Of a stretch of DNA of 6,576 nucleotides, positions 1 through 6,576 are shown one piece after another. Location of the stretch: NCBI GenBank assembly GCA_027076245.1, contig JALTKC010000141.1, forward strand, positions 1 through 6,576. Reading direction: 5' to 3'. The translations under genes were made by a program, and so were the position numbers. The notes below the pieces were generated by a model. It worked only from the letters and a program-made list of their open reading frames with translations, was not told where the DNA came from and searched no databases. Position 1 is the stretch's first letter. Each line of letters opens with the position of its first letter. The DNA is from Gammaproteobacteria bacterium. Lineage in GTDB: Bacteria; Pseudomonadota; Gammaproteobacteria; GRL18.

Positions 1-377
1 ACGGCGAAATTGATGATTTAAATATATTTCAGGCCACTCTGCTGGCTATGCGTCGTGCAGTAGAAGGTCTTGCTGTTAAACCGGACAGGGTTCTGGTTGA
101 TGGTAAGTTCTGTCCCGATATCACTTATCCATGTGAGGCGGTGGTAAAAGGGGATTCACGAGTAGCGGCTATTAGTGCCGCCTCAATTCTGGCCAAGGTG
201 GAACGGGATAATGAAATGATTGCTCTGGATACAGTCTGGCCCGGTTACGGCTTTGCAAAACACAAGGGTTACCCGACCAAAGTGCATCTTGAAGCTCTGC
301 AAAAACTGGGTGTAAGCCCTATCCATCGTAGAAGTTACAAACCGGTACAGAAGATTTTAAATTTGCAAACTATATAA
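1..377 (+). CDS. rnhB: Ribonuclease HII, C-terminal part (5' end outside window)
   Basis: RNase HII cuts the RNA strand of RNA-DNA hybrids and nicks 5' of single ribonucleotides embedded in duplex DNA, starting ribonucleotide excision repair in the cytoplasm. The reading frame is open from base 3 with no start in view, giving 124 codons. By recall of the E. coli protein (about 198 residues), some 75 N-terminal residues are missing, including the DEVGRG motif with the first two acidic catalytic residues. Visible family motifs are EIDDLNI at the 5' edge, VLVDGK with the third catalytic Asp (codon 99-101), VVKGDSRV, ISAASILAKVERD with the fourth catalytic Asp (codon 207-209), then YGFAKHKGYPT and HRRSY near the end. 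An internal Met at base 48 is not the start, because conserved family sequence continues upstream of it. dnaE follows after 44 bases on the same strand with no visible terminator, suggesting shared transcription. Identity is secure. Confidence 0.96.
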   Translation, partial: GEIDDLNIFQATLLAMRRAVEGLAVKPDRVLVDGKFCPDITYPCEAVVKGDSRVAAISAASILAKVERDNEMIALDTVWPGYGFAKHKGYPTKVHLEALQKLGVSPIHRRSYKPVQKILNLQTI

Positions 378-421
378 CACCCCCTGATTTTGAGACAGCC
401 GACCCTGAAGCACTTTAAATA

Positions 422-3400
422 ATGCCCAATACTTTTGTTCATTTAAATATCCACACTGAGTTTTCCCTGGTTGATGGTATTGTCCGTCTCAAACCTTTAA
501 TTCAGGCTGTCAAAGACCAGCAAATGCCGGCTCTGGCGGTTACGGATCAAAGTAATGTCTATGCTCTGGTCAAGGTTTATCAGGCCTGTCTGGGTGCGGG
601 TATTAAACCCATAGTCGGTGCTGATCTCTGGTTAAAAAATCCCGATGATTCTGCCCAGCCGTTCCGTATCTTAATTCTTTGCCAGAATAATGACGGCTAC
701 CTGAACCTGAAACATTTAATCAGCCGAAGTTATCTGGAAGGCCAGCATCTGGGCAAAGCCATAATTGAAAAAGACTGGCTGGCTGAACGTTCAGACGGTT
801 TAATTGTATTACTGGGCAAAGGCAGTGAAATAGGCAGCCTGTTATTAGAAGAGCATTATAGCGAGGCAAAAGCCGCCATTGGCTTTTACCAGCAGTTATT
901 TCCACAGCGGCTTTATCTGGAACTGCAGCGAATTTCACACTCTGGAGATGAACGGTTTCTGCATCAGGCGGTACAACTGGCCGGTGAATGCGGACTTCCC
1001 GTAGTGGCGACTAATGCGGTACGTTTTATTAAACGTGAAGATTTTGAGGCACACGAGGCCAGGGTTTGTATTAACCAGGGCAGGGTGCTGGCCGATAAAC
1101 ACCGGCCTAAGGATTATACTGAAGAACAGTATTTAAAATCGGCAGAAGAAATGGCCGAGCTGTTTCAGGATATTCCGGAAGCTATCGAAAACAGCGTTGA
1201 GATTGCCAAACGCTGTAATGTGACCCTGCACCTGGGTGAAAACTTCCTGCCAGACTTTCCGATACCGGAAGGTTTAAGCATGGACGAGCACTTCCGCAGA
1301 CTTTCCCATGAAGGGCTGGATAAGCGTTTCCCCCAGTTATTTGGTAACGACTTTGACTTTGACAAACCTGAATATCAGGAACGTATTAAAGAATACCGGG
1401 AACGTCTGGATATAGAACTGGATGTGATTATCGGTATGGGCTTTCCCGGTTATTTCCTGATTGTTGCTGACTTTATCCAGTGGGCCAAAAATAATGGTGT
1501 ACCTGTGGGGCCGGGCCGGGGTTCCGGTGCCGGTTCTCTGGTGGCTTATGCTCTGACCATTACCGATCTGGATCCCCTGGAATACGATTTGCTGTTTGAA
1601 CGTTTCCTGAATCCGGAACGGGTCTCCATGCCTGACTTTGATATTGATTTCTGTATGGAAGGTAGGGATAAGGTGATCCAGTATGTGGCTGAAACCTATG
1701 GCCGGGATCGGGTATCGCAAATTATTACCTTTGGATCCATGGCCGCCAAGGCCGCCATTCGGGATGTAGGACGGGTACAGAGTCAGGGTTATGGCTTTGT
1801 GGACTCTATTGCCAAGCTGATCCCCATGGATATTGGCATTACCATTTCCAAAGCCATGGAGCAGGAGGAAGAACTGCAGCGGCGCTATGATAGCGATGAT
1901 GCCGTGAAAGATCTGATTGATATGGCTCTGGCTCTGGAAGGCATTACCCGCAATGTAGGTAAACATGCCGGGGGCGTGGTCATTTCTCCCAGTGATATTA
2001 ATGAATTTTCCCCCATTTACTGTGAACAGGGTTCCCAGAGCATTGTTACCCAGTTTGATAAAAATGATGTAGAAACCGTTGGTCTGGTCAAGTTTGACTT
2101 TCTGGGCTTAAAAACCCTGACAGTGATTGACTGGGCGCTGGAAATTATTAATACCCGGCTTAAAAAAGAGGGCAAGGAACCGGTTGATATTAGCCAGATT
2201 GACCTGACGGATCGGGCTTCCTTTGATACCTTAAAAGCCAGTAATACCACGGCTGTTTTTCAGCTTGAATCCCGTGGTATGAAGGATCTGATCAAACGCC
2301 TGCAGCCGGACTGTTTTGAAGATATTGTGGCTCTGGTGGCACTGTTTCGTCCCGGTCCCTTACAGTCCGGTATGGTAGATGACTTTATTGACCGAAAGCA
2401 TGGCCGGCAGAAAGTTGAGTATCCTCATCCTTCGCTGGAACCCATTCTTCAGCCTACCTATGGCACCATCTTATACCAGGAACAGGTGATGCAGATCTCC
2501 CAGGTTCTGGCCGGTTATACCCTGGGTGGCGCCGACCTGCTGCGCCGTGCTATGGGTAAGAAAAAACCGGAGGTGATGGCTGAGCAGCGTTCTATTTTTG
2601 AAGAGGGCGCGGTTAAAAACAATGTAGATAAGGCACTGGCTACACATATTTTTGACCAGATGGAAAAATTCGCTGCCTATGGTTTTAACAAATCCCACTC
2701 AGCCGCCTATGCACTGGTGTCCTATCAGACGCTCTGGTTAAAAACCCACTATGTCGAAGCCTTTATGGCGGCGGTATTATCCGCGGATATGGATAATACT
2801 GATAAAGTGGTTGTGATTATTGAAGAATGTCGGGATCAGGGACTTAAAGTTGTCGCTCCAAAAGTTAATGTGTCTGAATATAAATTTACCGTCAGTGACG
2901 ATAATGAAATTGTTTATGGACTGGGCGCCATTAAAGGAGTGGGTGAAGGTGCCATTGAAAGTATTATTGAAAGTCGCAACAGCGGCGGCCCCTATAAAGA
3001 TTTTCAGGACTTCTGCAACCGGGTGGATCTGCGCCGCTGCAATAAACGTGTTATAGAAACCCTGGTTAAATCCGGTGCCCTTGACGATATGGGTTGCAGC
3101 CGGGCTACTCTCTTTAAAGCCATACCGGAAGCCACCAAAGCGGCTGAACAGTTTGCCAAGGCTCAGGCAGTAGGCCAGGATGATCTGTTTGGCGGAGACT
3201 TTTTTGCCACTGGCTCACTGGACAGTACGGCTGATGAGGCCACCGGTTTTGAGCAACTGGAAGAATGGCCGGAAGATGAGCGTCTGCGCTATGAAAAAGA
3301 CACCCTGGGTCTGTATCTGACCGGGCACCCCATTGATCAGTATCTTGATGAACTGAAAAACTTTATTACCCATCGTCTGGTTGAACTCAACCCGGATAAA

Positions 3401-3910
3401 AAACAGAATATTGTTATTGCCGGGCTTATTATTGGTATTCGAACCATTAATACCAAACGGGGTTTAATGGCCATTGTGACCATTGATGATCGCAGCGCCC
3501 GTCAGGAAATTACTCTGTTTGCAGAAAAATACACAGAATTTAAAGATATTTTAATTAAGGATTCAGTGATTGTGGTTTCCGGTGAACTGGGACTGGATCA
3601 TTATTCCGGTAATGCCCGTATTAATGTTAATCATATATATGATCTGGATGAAGCCCGTAATCATTTTGCCCGCAGACTGGCTGTATCCCTGCATCGGGAG
3701 CAAATAGATAATGATTTTATTGAGCAGTTCAGGGAATTGCTCAATACGTTTTCTGAAGGCGGGGAATGTCCGGTGGTCTGTTATTACCGGGGGGAAAAAG
3801 CCAAAGCGGTTATACGCCTTGGGGATAAGTGGCGGGTGCATCTGAACCGGGAACTCATTCAGCGCCTGGAACACCTGACCGGCCATACGAGTAAAATCAT
3901 TTACCGTTAA
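422..3910 (+). CDS. dnaE: DNA polymerase III subunit alpha (replicative polymerase)
   Basis: Catalytic subunit of the replicative DNA polymerase III holoenzyme, extending both strands at the fork with epsilon, theta, the clamp loader and the beta clamp. The protein has 1162 residues (E. coli: 1160). In order: a PHP domain from residue 7 (HLNIHTEFSLVDG) to about 280; a polymerase core with GPGRGSGAGS at 363-372; the catalytic motif PDFDIDF at 404-410, where Asp407 and Asp409 match E. coli D401 and D403; and KFDFLGLKTLT near 557-567, where Asp559 matches the third catalytic residue D555. GKHAGGVVIS (513-522) and FNKSHSAAYA (755-764) are also family signatures. The internal beta-clamp-binding motif is QDDLF at 919-923 (QADMF in E. 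coli). An OB-fold region lies near 995-1075 and a tau-binding C-terminal region follows. The ATG start is chosen because MPNTFVHL aligns with E. coli MSEPRFVHL; the Shine-Dalgarno is weak (GAAG, 407-410). Its stop overlaps the next start. Complete and apparently intact. Confidence 0.99.
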   Translation: MPNTFVHLNIHTEFSLVDGIVRLKPLIQAVKDQQMPALAVTDQSNVYALVKVYQACLGAGIKPIVGADLWLKNPDDSAQPFRILILCQNNDGYLNLKHLISRSYLEGQHLGKAIIEKDWLAERSDGLIVLLGKGSEIGSLLLEEHYSEAKAAIGFYQQLFPQRLYLELQRISHSGDERFLHQAVQLAGECGLPVVATNAVRFIKREDFEAHEARVCINQGRVLADKHRPKDYTEEQYLKSAEEMAELFQDIPEAIENSVEIAKRCNVTLHLGENFLPDFPIPEGLSMDEHFRRLSHEGLDKRFPQLFGNDFDFDKPEYQERIKEYRERLDIELDVIIGMGFPGYFLIVADFIQWAKNNGVPVGPGRGSGAGSLVAYALTITDLDPLEYDLLFERFLNPERVSMPDFDIDFCMEGRDKVIQYVAETYGRDRVSQIITFGSMAAKAAIRDVGRVQSQGYGFVDSIAKLIPMDIGITISKAMEQEEELQRRYDSDDAVKDLIDMALALEGITRNVGKHAGGVVISPSDINEFSPIYCEQGSQSIVTQFDKNDVETVGLVKFDFLGLKTLTVIDWALEIINTRLKKEGKEPVDISQIDLTDRASFDTLKASNTTAVFQLESRGMKDLIKRLQPDCFEDIVALVALFRPGPLQSGMVDDFIDRKHGRQKVEYPHPSLEPILQPTYGTILYQEQVMQISQVLAGYTLGGADLLRRAMGKKKPEVMAEQRSIFEEGAVKNNVDKALATHIFDQMEKFAAYGFNKSHSAAYALVSYQTLWLKTHYVEAFMAAVLSADMDNTDKVVVIIEECRDQGLKVVAPKVNVSEYKFTVSDDNEIVYGLGAIKGVGEGAIESIIESRNSGGPYKDFQDFCNRVDLRRCNKRVIETLVKSGALDDMGCSRATLFKAIPEATKAAEQFAKAQAVGQDDLFGGDFFATGSLDSTADEATGFEQLEEWPEDERLRYEKDTLGLYLTGHPIDQYLDELKNFITHRLVELNPDKKQNIVIAGLIIGIRTINTKRGLMAIVTIDDRSARQEITLFAEKYTEFKDILIKDSVIVVSGELGLDHYSGNARINVNHIYDLDEARNHFARRLAVSLHREQIDNDFIEQFRELLNTFSEGGECPVVCYYRGEKAKAVIRLGDKWRVHLNRELIQRLEHLTGHTSKIIYR

Positions 3911-3912
3911 TG
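3908..3912 (+). promoter_or_regulatory. TAATG stop-start overlap joining dnaE to the yqaA-like gene
   Basis: The last base of the dnaE TAA stop is the first base of the downstream ATG. No good Shine-Dalgarno sequence lies just upstream inside dnaE. This arrangement usually means that ribosomes ending dnaE reinitiate on the next gene, so translation of the membrane protein would depend on dnaE translation. The overlap is directly visible; the coupling is inferred. Confidence 0.75.
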
Positions 3913-4341
3913 GAACTTCTGACCCTGTTTTTCAGCGGCTTTACCTCTTCAACCCTGCTGCCGGGAAGTTCTGAAGCCCTGTTTGCCTGGATGCTGTCCC
4001 AGCAAAACTGGCCGGTCTGGTTATTGATTGTTATAGTAGGTACGGCTAATGCTTTAGGCGGTATGACCAACTGGCTGCTGGGGATATTAATACGCCGGGG
4101 ACTGCTGGAAGACAGGGATAAAAAAAAGCCGAACAGGCAAGCAGATAAAAGCAGACGTAAAGCTGAACGCTGGCTGGAGCAGCATGGTGCCCCGGTACTG
4201 TTTTTCAGTTTTCTGCCCATCATCGGCGACCCTTTATGTCTGGTGGCCGGGCTGATTAAAATAAGCTGGCTGCAGGCTCTGCTTTATATCACTCTGGGTA
4301 AATTTTTTCGTTATATTGCCATAGCTTACTTTATAAACTAA
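3910..4341 (+). CDS. yqaA: YqaA-family inner membrane protein (SNARE-associated/DedA-like)
   Basis: A 143-residue integral membrane protein of the YqaA group, related to the DedA/SNARE-associated (VTT) superfamily. The molecular function is not established; DedA relatives are linked to membrane homeostasis and lipid-carrier transport, but that should not be assumed here. It resembles E. coli YqaA (about 142 residues): SSTLLPGSSEALF (13-25), NALGGMTNWLLG (47-58), a polar loop, RWLEQHGAPVLFFS (87-100), LPIIGDPLCLVAGLIKISW (102-120), and LGKFFRYIAIA (129-139). Hydrophobic stretches near residues 5-28, 34-61, 93-117 and 120-142 suggest about four membrane or re-entrant segments. The loop at 62-90 is strongly charged and rich in Lys and Arg, so likely cytoplasmic. 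It starts inside the dnaE stop codon, so dnaE translation probably drives its expression. In E. coli yqaA lies elsewhere, beside gshA; its place in this block is the unusual point. An A8 run (4120-4127) lies in the loop coding sequence. Family assignment is firm; function is unknown. Confidence 0.88.
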   Translation: MELLTLFFSGFTSSTLLPGSSEALFAWMLSQQNWPVWLLIVIVGTANALGGMTNWLLGILIRRGLLEDRDKKKPNRQADKSRRKAERWLEQHGAPVLFFSFLPIIGDPLCLVAGLIKISWLQALLYITLGKFFRYIAIAYFIN

Positions 4342-4353
4342 TAATGGTATAAT
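4325..4353 (+). promoter_or_regulatory. Candidate sigma-70 extended -10 promoter upstream of accA
   Basis: TGGTATAAT at 4345-4353 is a perfect TATAAT hexamer (4348-4353) preceded by the TGn extension. With a 17-base spacer, the -35 position holds CTTACT (4325-4330), which matches TTGACA at only three of six places; a weak -35 is typical of extended -10 promoters. Transcription would begin near 4360, leaving a leader of about 175 bases before accA. The element straddles the stop codon of the yqaA-like gene. It would give accA and tilS a transcript separate from dnaE read-through. Prediction from sequence only. Confidence 0.5.
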
Positions 4354-4399
4354 TATTAACTGTATGACAAGATTTTGCTCTTAACATCTCTCTTCTTTA

Positions 4400-4484
4400 G
4401 AAGGGGGATTAAGGGGGTTGAAATGCACTAAAAATAAGCCATTTACAACCCCCAGGTCTCCAATTTGCGTAGTTAACTTCCCCC
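4400..4484 (+). repeat. Large imperfect palindrome with G5/C5 arms in the dnaE-block/accA gap
   Basis: Two nested inverted repeats are visible. The inner stem pairs GGGGGTTG (4413-4420) with CAACCCCC (4446-4453), extended by AAATG (4421-4425) against CATTT (4440-4444) with one bulged A at 4445, around a 14-base A-rich loop. The outer stem pairs GGGGGA (4403-4408) with TCCCCC (4479-4484) and TTAA (4409-4412) with TTAA (4473-4476), leaving CT (4477-4478) bulged and about 19 bases unpaired at 4454-4472. The left arm contains two similar G-rich units in tandem (GGGGGATTAA, GGGGGTTG). The form suits a short interspersed palindromic or MITE-like intergenic repeat, or an RNA structure in the accA leader. 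There is no run of T after the stem, so it is not a classical intrinsic terminator. The palindrome is seen directly; its nature is inferred. Confidence 0.6.
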
Positions 4485-4534
4485 GCAGTAAAAAGGGACT
4501 TAATTGCCAGAATTAAAACATAAGAAAAGACACA

Positions 4535-5494
4535 ATGAATCCAAATTTTCTTGATTTTGAACAACCCATTGCTGAACTGGAAGCTAAAATTGAAGAGCTT
4601 CGCTATGTCGGCAATGATACCGATCTTAACTTATCTGAAGAAATTTCCACCCTGCAGGGTAAGAGCCGTTCCTTAACAGAGTCCATTTTTAAAAGTCTGA
4701 CGCCCTGGCAGATCTCCCAGTTAGCCCGTCATCCCTTACGTCCTTATACCCTGGACTATATTGAACATATGTTTACGGATTTTGAAGAACTGCATGGTGA
4801 CAGGGCTTTTGCCGATGATTCTCCTATTGTTGGCGGTCTGGCCCGTCTGGAGGGCAAACCGGTTATGGTTATAGGCCACCAGAAAGGCCGGGACACGGCA
4901 GAAAAGGTAAAACGTAATTTCGGTATGCCCCGTCCGGAAGGTTACCGCAAGGCGCTGCGGCTGATGAAACTGGCTGAGCGTTTTAAATTACCCATTCTGA
5001 CCTTTATTGATACCCCCGGTGCCTATCCCGGTGTCGATGCTGAAGAGCGCGGCCAAAGTGAAGCCATTGCCCGCAATTTAATCGAAATGTCCGAGTTAAA
5101 AGTTCCCGTTATCTGTACCGTTATCGGTGAAGGTGGTTCCGGCGGCGCACTGGCTATTGGTGTCGGTGACCGGGTTAATATACTGCAGTACAGCACTTAT
5201 TCCGTCATTTCTCCGGAAGGCTGCGCCTCTATTTTATGGAAAAGTGCTGATAAAGCCTCTGAAGCGGCTGAAGCTATGGGTATTACTTCAGAGCGTTTAA
5301 AAGAACTGGGTCTGGTGGACCAGATCATAGAAGAGCCACTGGGCGGTGCACATCGCGATCATAAAGCCATGGCCAATAAACTGAAACAGTCCTTACTGGA
5401 AACGCTGGAACACCTGTCCGAACTGCCCGTGGATCGTCTGCTGGATACCCGCTACGAACGCCTGATGAAATACGGTAATTTTATTGAGGCCTAA
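4535..5494 (+). CDS. accA: Acetyl-CoA carboxylase carboxyltransferase subunit alpha
   Basis: With AccD it forms the alpha2-beta2 carboxyltransferase, which moves the carboxyl group from carboxybiotin on AccB to acetyl-CoA, making malonyl-CoA for fatty acid synthesis in the cytoplasm. At 319 residues it equals E. coli AccA in length. The start is supported by MNPNFLDFEQPIAELEAKI, matching E. coli MSLNFLDFEQPIAELEAKI. In order: an N-terminal helical region (about 8-55), ARHPLRPYTLDY (64-75), GDRAFADD (88-95), IGHQKGRDT (113-121), NFGMPRPEGYRKALRLM (128-144), FIDTPGAYPGVDAEERGQSEAIA (157-179), the glycine-rich GEGGSGGALAIG (198-209) of the crotonase-like fold, SVISPEGCASILWK (223-236) and EPLGGAHRD (267-275). 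The ribosome binding site is poor (A-rich AAGAAAAG just upstream), and a structured leader precedes it. The E. coli carboxyltransferase is reported to bind its own mRNA, so post-transcriptional control is plausible but not shown here. tilS follows after 31 bases. Complete and intact. Confidence 0.99.
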   Translation: MNPNFLDFEQPIAELEAKIEELRYVGNDTDLNLSEEISTLQGKSRSLTESIFKSLTPWQISQLARHPLRPYTLDYIEHMFTDFEELHGDRAFADDSPIVGGLARLEGKPVMVIGHQKGRDTAEKVKRNFGMPRPEGYRKALRLMKLAERFKLPILTFIDTPGAYPGVDAEERGQSEAIARNLIEMSELKVPVICTVIGEGGSGGALAIGVGDRVNILQYSTYSVISPEGCASILWKSADKASEAAEAMGITSERLKELGLVDQIIEEPLGGAHRDHKAMANKLKQSLLETLEHLSELPVDRLLDTRYERLMKYGNFIEA

Positions 5495-5510
5495 TGGTGA
5501 AAGGAACTGG

Positions 5511-5516
5511 AAGGAG
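5511..5516 (+). promoter_or_regulatory. Strong Shine-Dalgarno AAGGAG of tilS
   Basis: AAGGAG lies nine bases before the ATG at 5526 and fixes the tilS start. It is the only clearly strong ribosome binding site in the window; dnaE, the yqaA-like gene and accA all have weak ones. It sits in the 31-base accA-tilS gap, which shows no terminator or promoter, so the two genes are likely cotranscribed. Confidence 0.75.
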
Positions 5517-5525
5517 TAACAGGCC

Positions 5526-6576
5526 ATGTCGGTAACTCCTCAGTCCCTTCATTATCACCTAACCCGTCTGGTTGACAGCCAGAAATTCCTTATAGCCTAC
5601 AGCGGCGGAGTAGACTCCCATGTTCTGCTGCATCTCTGCTATCAACTAAAAAAATATAATCTGGGTAATGATCTGAGTTTTTCTGCGGTATATATCGATC
5701 ATGGACTCAGTCCTCATGCTCAAAAATGGGGGGAGCATTGTCAGCAGATTTGTTATGAACTGGGCATCCCACTGAGTATTATTGAAGTTAATGCCCGACC
5801 TGAGCAGGGGCAAAGTCCGGAAGCCGCGGCCCGCAAAGCAAGATACCAGGCTTTTCATGAAATTTTAACAGAGGATGAATGTCTGCTCACTGCCCAGCAT
5901 CTGGATGATCAGGCCGAAACCGTATTGCTGCAGTTAATGCGCGGCAGCGGCACTCGTGGTTTATCGGCCATGCCTGAGCTTAAGACTTTTGGCAAAGGCT
6001 GGCTGTGCCGGCCCATGCTGGATGTCAATAAGCAGAGCATACTGGCCTATGCACAGCAGCATCAACTGCACTGGGTAGAAGATGAAAGCAATCAGGAGCA
6101 GCGTTTTGACCGTAATTTTTTACGTCATAGTATTCTTCCTGAACTGCAGAGACACTGGCCTTCGGTGCAAAGTAATATTGCCCGTACCGCCAATGTGCTG
6201 GGCGAGTCTCAATATCTGCTCGATATTATGGCTGAGGAGGATTTTACTGCTGCAAAATGTAAAAATGAGCAGCAGACAGCCAATAAACTGGTACTCAATA
6301 AAGTCAGAGAGCTGGTCAGTTTATCTGCATCACAGGCCTTAGCTGATGCCCGTTTTAAACTGGCCCGGGTGCATAATTTACTAAGATACTGGATACACAT
6401 CAATGACTTACCCATGCCATCTAAAAAAATTCTTGAACAGGTGGTACACAATATTATCTTTTCCCGTGATGATGCCTCGCCAGTGGTCTGCTGGAAAAGA
6501 GATGCCTTTCAATGTGAAATCAGAAAATACCGTAATACCCTGTATCTGATTAATCGAACCGGACAAGTGTTTATTG
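5526..6576 (+). CDS. tilS: tRNA(Ile)-lysidine synthase, N-terminal part (3' end outside window)
   Basis: TilS uses ATP to attach lysine to cytidine 34 of the CAU-anticodon isoleucine tRNA, giving lysidine and switching both decoding (AUG to AUA) and charging (Met to Ile). It is essential in most bacteria. The frame is open from ATG 5526 to the window end, giving 350 full codons of a protein that is 432 residues in E. coli, so roughly the last fifth is missing. The N-type PP-loop appears as AYSGGVDS at 24-31, followed by YIDHGLSPHAQKW (57-69), EAAARKARYQAF (99-110), HLDDQAETVLLQLMRGSGTRGLSAMP (125-150), RPMLDVNK (162-169), WVEDESN (183-189) and FDRNFLRHSILP (194-205), all TilS hallmarks. Residues after about 220 fall in the less conserved substrate-binding and C-terminal domains. 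AAGGAG precedes the start by nine bases. Located 31 bases behind accA; E. coli has ldcC between them. Confidence 0.96.
   Translation, partial: MSVTPQSLHYHLTRLVDSQKFLIAYSGGVDSHVLLHLCYQLKKYNLGNDLSFSAVYIDHGLSPHAQKWGEHCQQICYELGIPLSIIEVNARPEQGQSPEAAARKARYQAFHEILTEDECLLTAQHLDDQAETVLLQLMRGSGTRGLSAMPELKTFGKGWLCRPMLDVNKQSILAYAQQHQLHWVEDESNQEQRFDRNFLRHSILPELQRHWPSVQSNIARTANVLGESQYLLDIMAEEDFTAAKCKNEQQTANKLVLNKVRELVSLSASQALADARFKLARVHNLLRYWIHINDLPMPSKKILEQVVHNIIFSRDDASPVVCWKRDAFQCEIRKYRNTLYLINRTGQVFI

Noticed and set aside
378..421. rnhB-dnaE gap searched for a terminator or dnaE promoter
   Set aside because: No stable inverted repeat with a T-run and no convincing -35/-10 pair was seen in these 44 bases.
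1337..1966. Antisense open frame of 209 codons inside dnaE
   Set aside because: It lies wholly opposite the conserved catalytic core of dnaE, has no recognisable family motif, and is explained by the codon use of the sense strand.
2820..3056. Second + strand frame of 78 codons within dnaE
   Set aside because: Out-of-frame shadow of the conserved dnaE sequence with no ribosome binding site or recognisable domain.
3897..4223. Antisense open frame of 108 codons opposite the yqaA-like gene
   Set aside because: The sense-strand frame has clear YqaA motifs and a coupled start; the antisense product is low-complexity Ser/Leu-rich with no family signature.
4403..4490. Palindrome read as a rho-independent terminator for the yqaA-like gene
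   Set aside because: Neither the inner stem nor the outer stem is followed by a T-run on the + strand; the downstream bases are mixed or A-rich.
5494..5535. 13-codon frame starting in the accA stop codon (TAATG) and ending inside tilS
   Set aside because: It mimics the dnaE-yqaA overlap, but the product is tiny and without features, the tilS Shine-Dalgarno lies inside it, and nothing supports its translation. A coupling role cannot be excluded.
6082..6451. Overlapping open frames on both strands within the tilS region
   Set aside because: The tilS frame is continuous from 5526 to the window end and shows family motifs through this region; the others show none.
1..6576. CRISPR arrays, tRNA or rRNA genes, insertion sequences, integrases, toxin-antitoxin or defence genes
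   Set aside because: The window is almost fully occupied by five housekeeping or conserved genes in one direction; no such signatures were found on either strand.

Overview
The window reads as an ordinary chromosomal housekeeping segment from a gammaproteobacterium. It carries five genes, all on the + strand: the 3' part of rnhB, complete dnaE, a small yqaA-type membrane protein gene, complete accA, and the 5' part of tilS. The order rnhB-dnaE-accA-tilS is the well-known gammaproteobacterial block (in Escherichia coli: lpxB-rnhB-dnaE-accA-ldcC-tilS). The DnaE and AccA proteins are nearly the same length as the E. coli ones and can be followed motif by motif. DnaE is the proteobacterial DnaE type, not the PolC type. 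Genus and species cannot be fixed from the sequence alone.

Layout: bases 1-377 encode the C-terminal part of ribonuclease HII. A 44-base gap without an evident terminator leads to dnaE (422-3910), the replicative DNA polymerase III alpha subunit. The dnaE stop overlaps the start of the yqaA-like gene (3910-4341) by one base, so the two are probably translationally coupled. A 193-base gap follows. It is the only sizeable non-coding stretch and holds an extended -10 promoter candidate and a large imperfect palindrome with runs of five G and five C. Then comes accA (4535-5494) and, 31 bases later behind a strong Shine-Dalgarno sequence, tilS (5526 to the window end).

Functionally the segment mixes replication (DnaE), removal of ribonucleotides from DNA (RNase HII), the first step of fatty acid synthesis (AccA) and tRNA decoding fidelity (TilS). 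These genes share a transcription neighbourhood rather than a pathway. The departures from the E. coli layout are the yqaA-like gene between dnaE and accA, the absence of ldcC between accA and tilS, and the palindrome in the presumed accA leader. I found no sign of a novel system, mobile element, CRISPR array or defence island.
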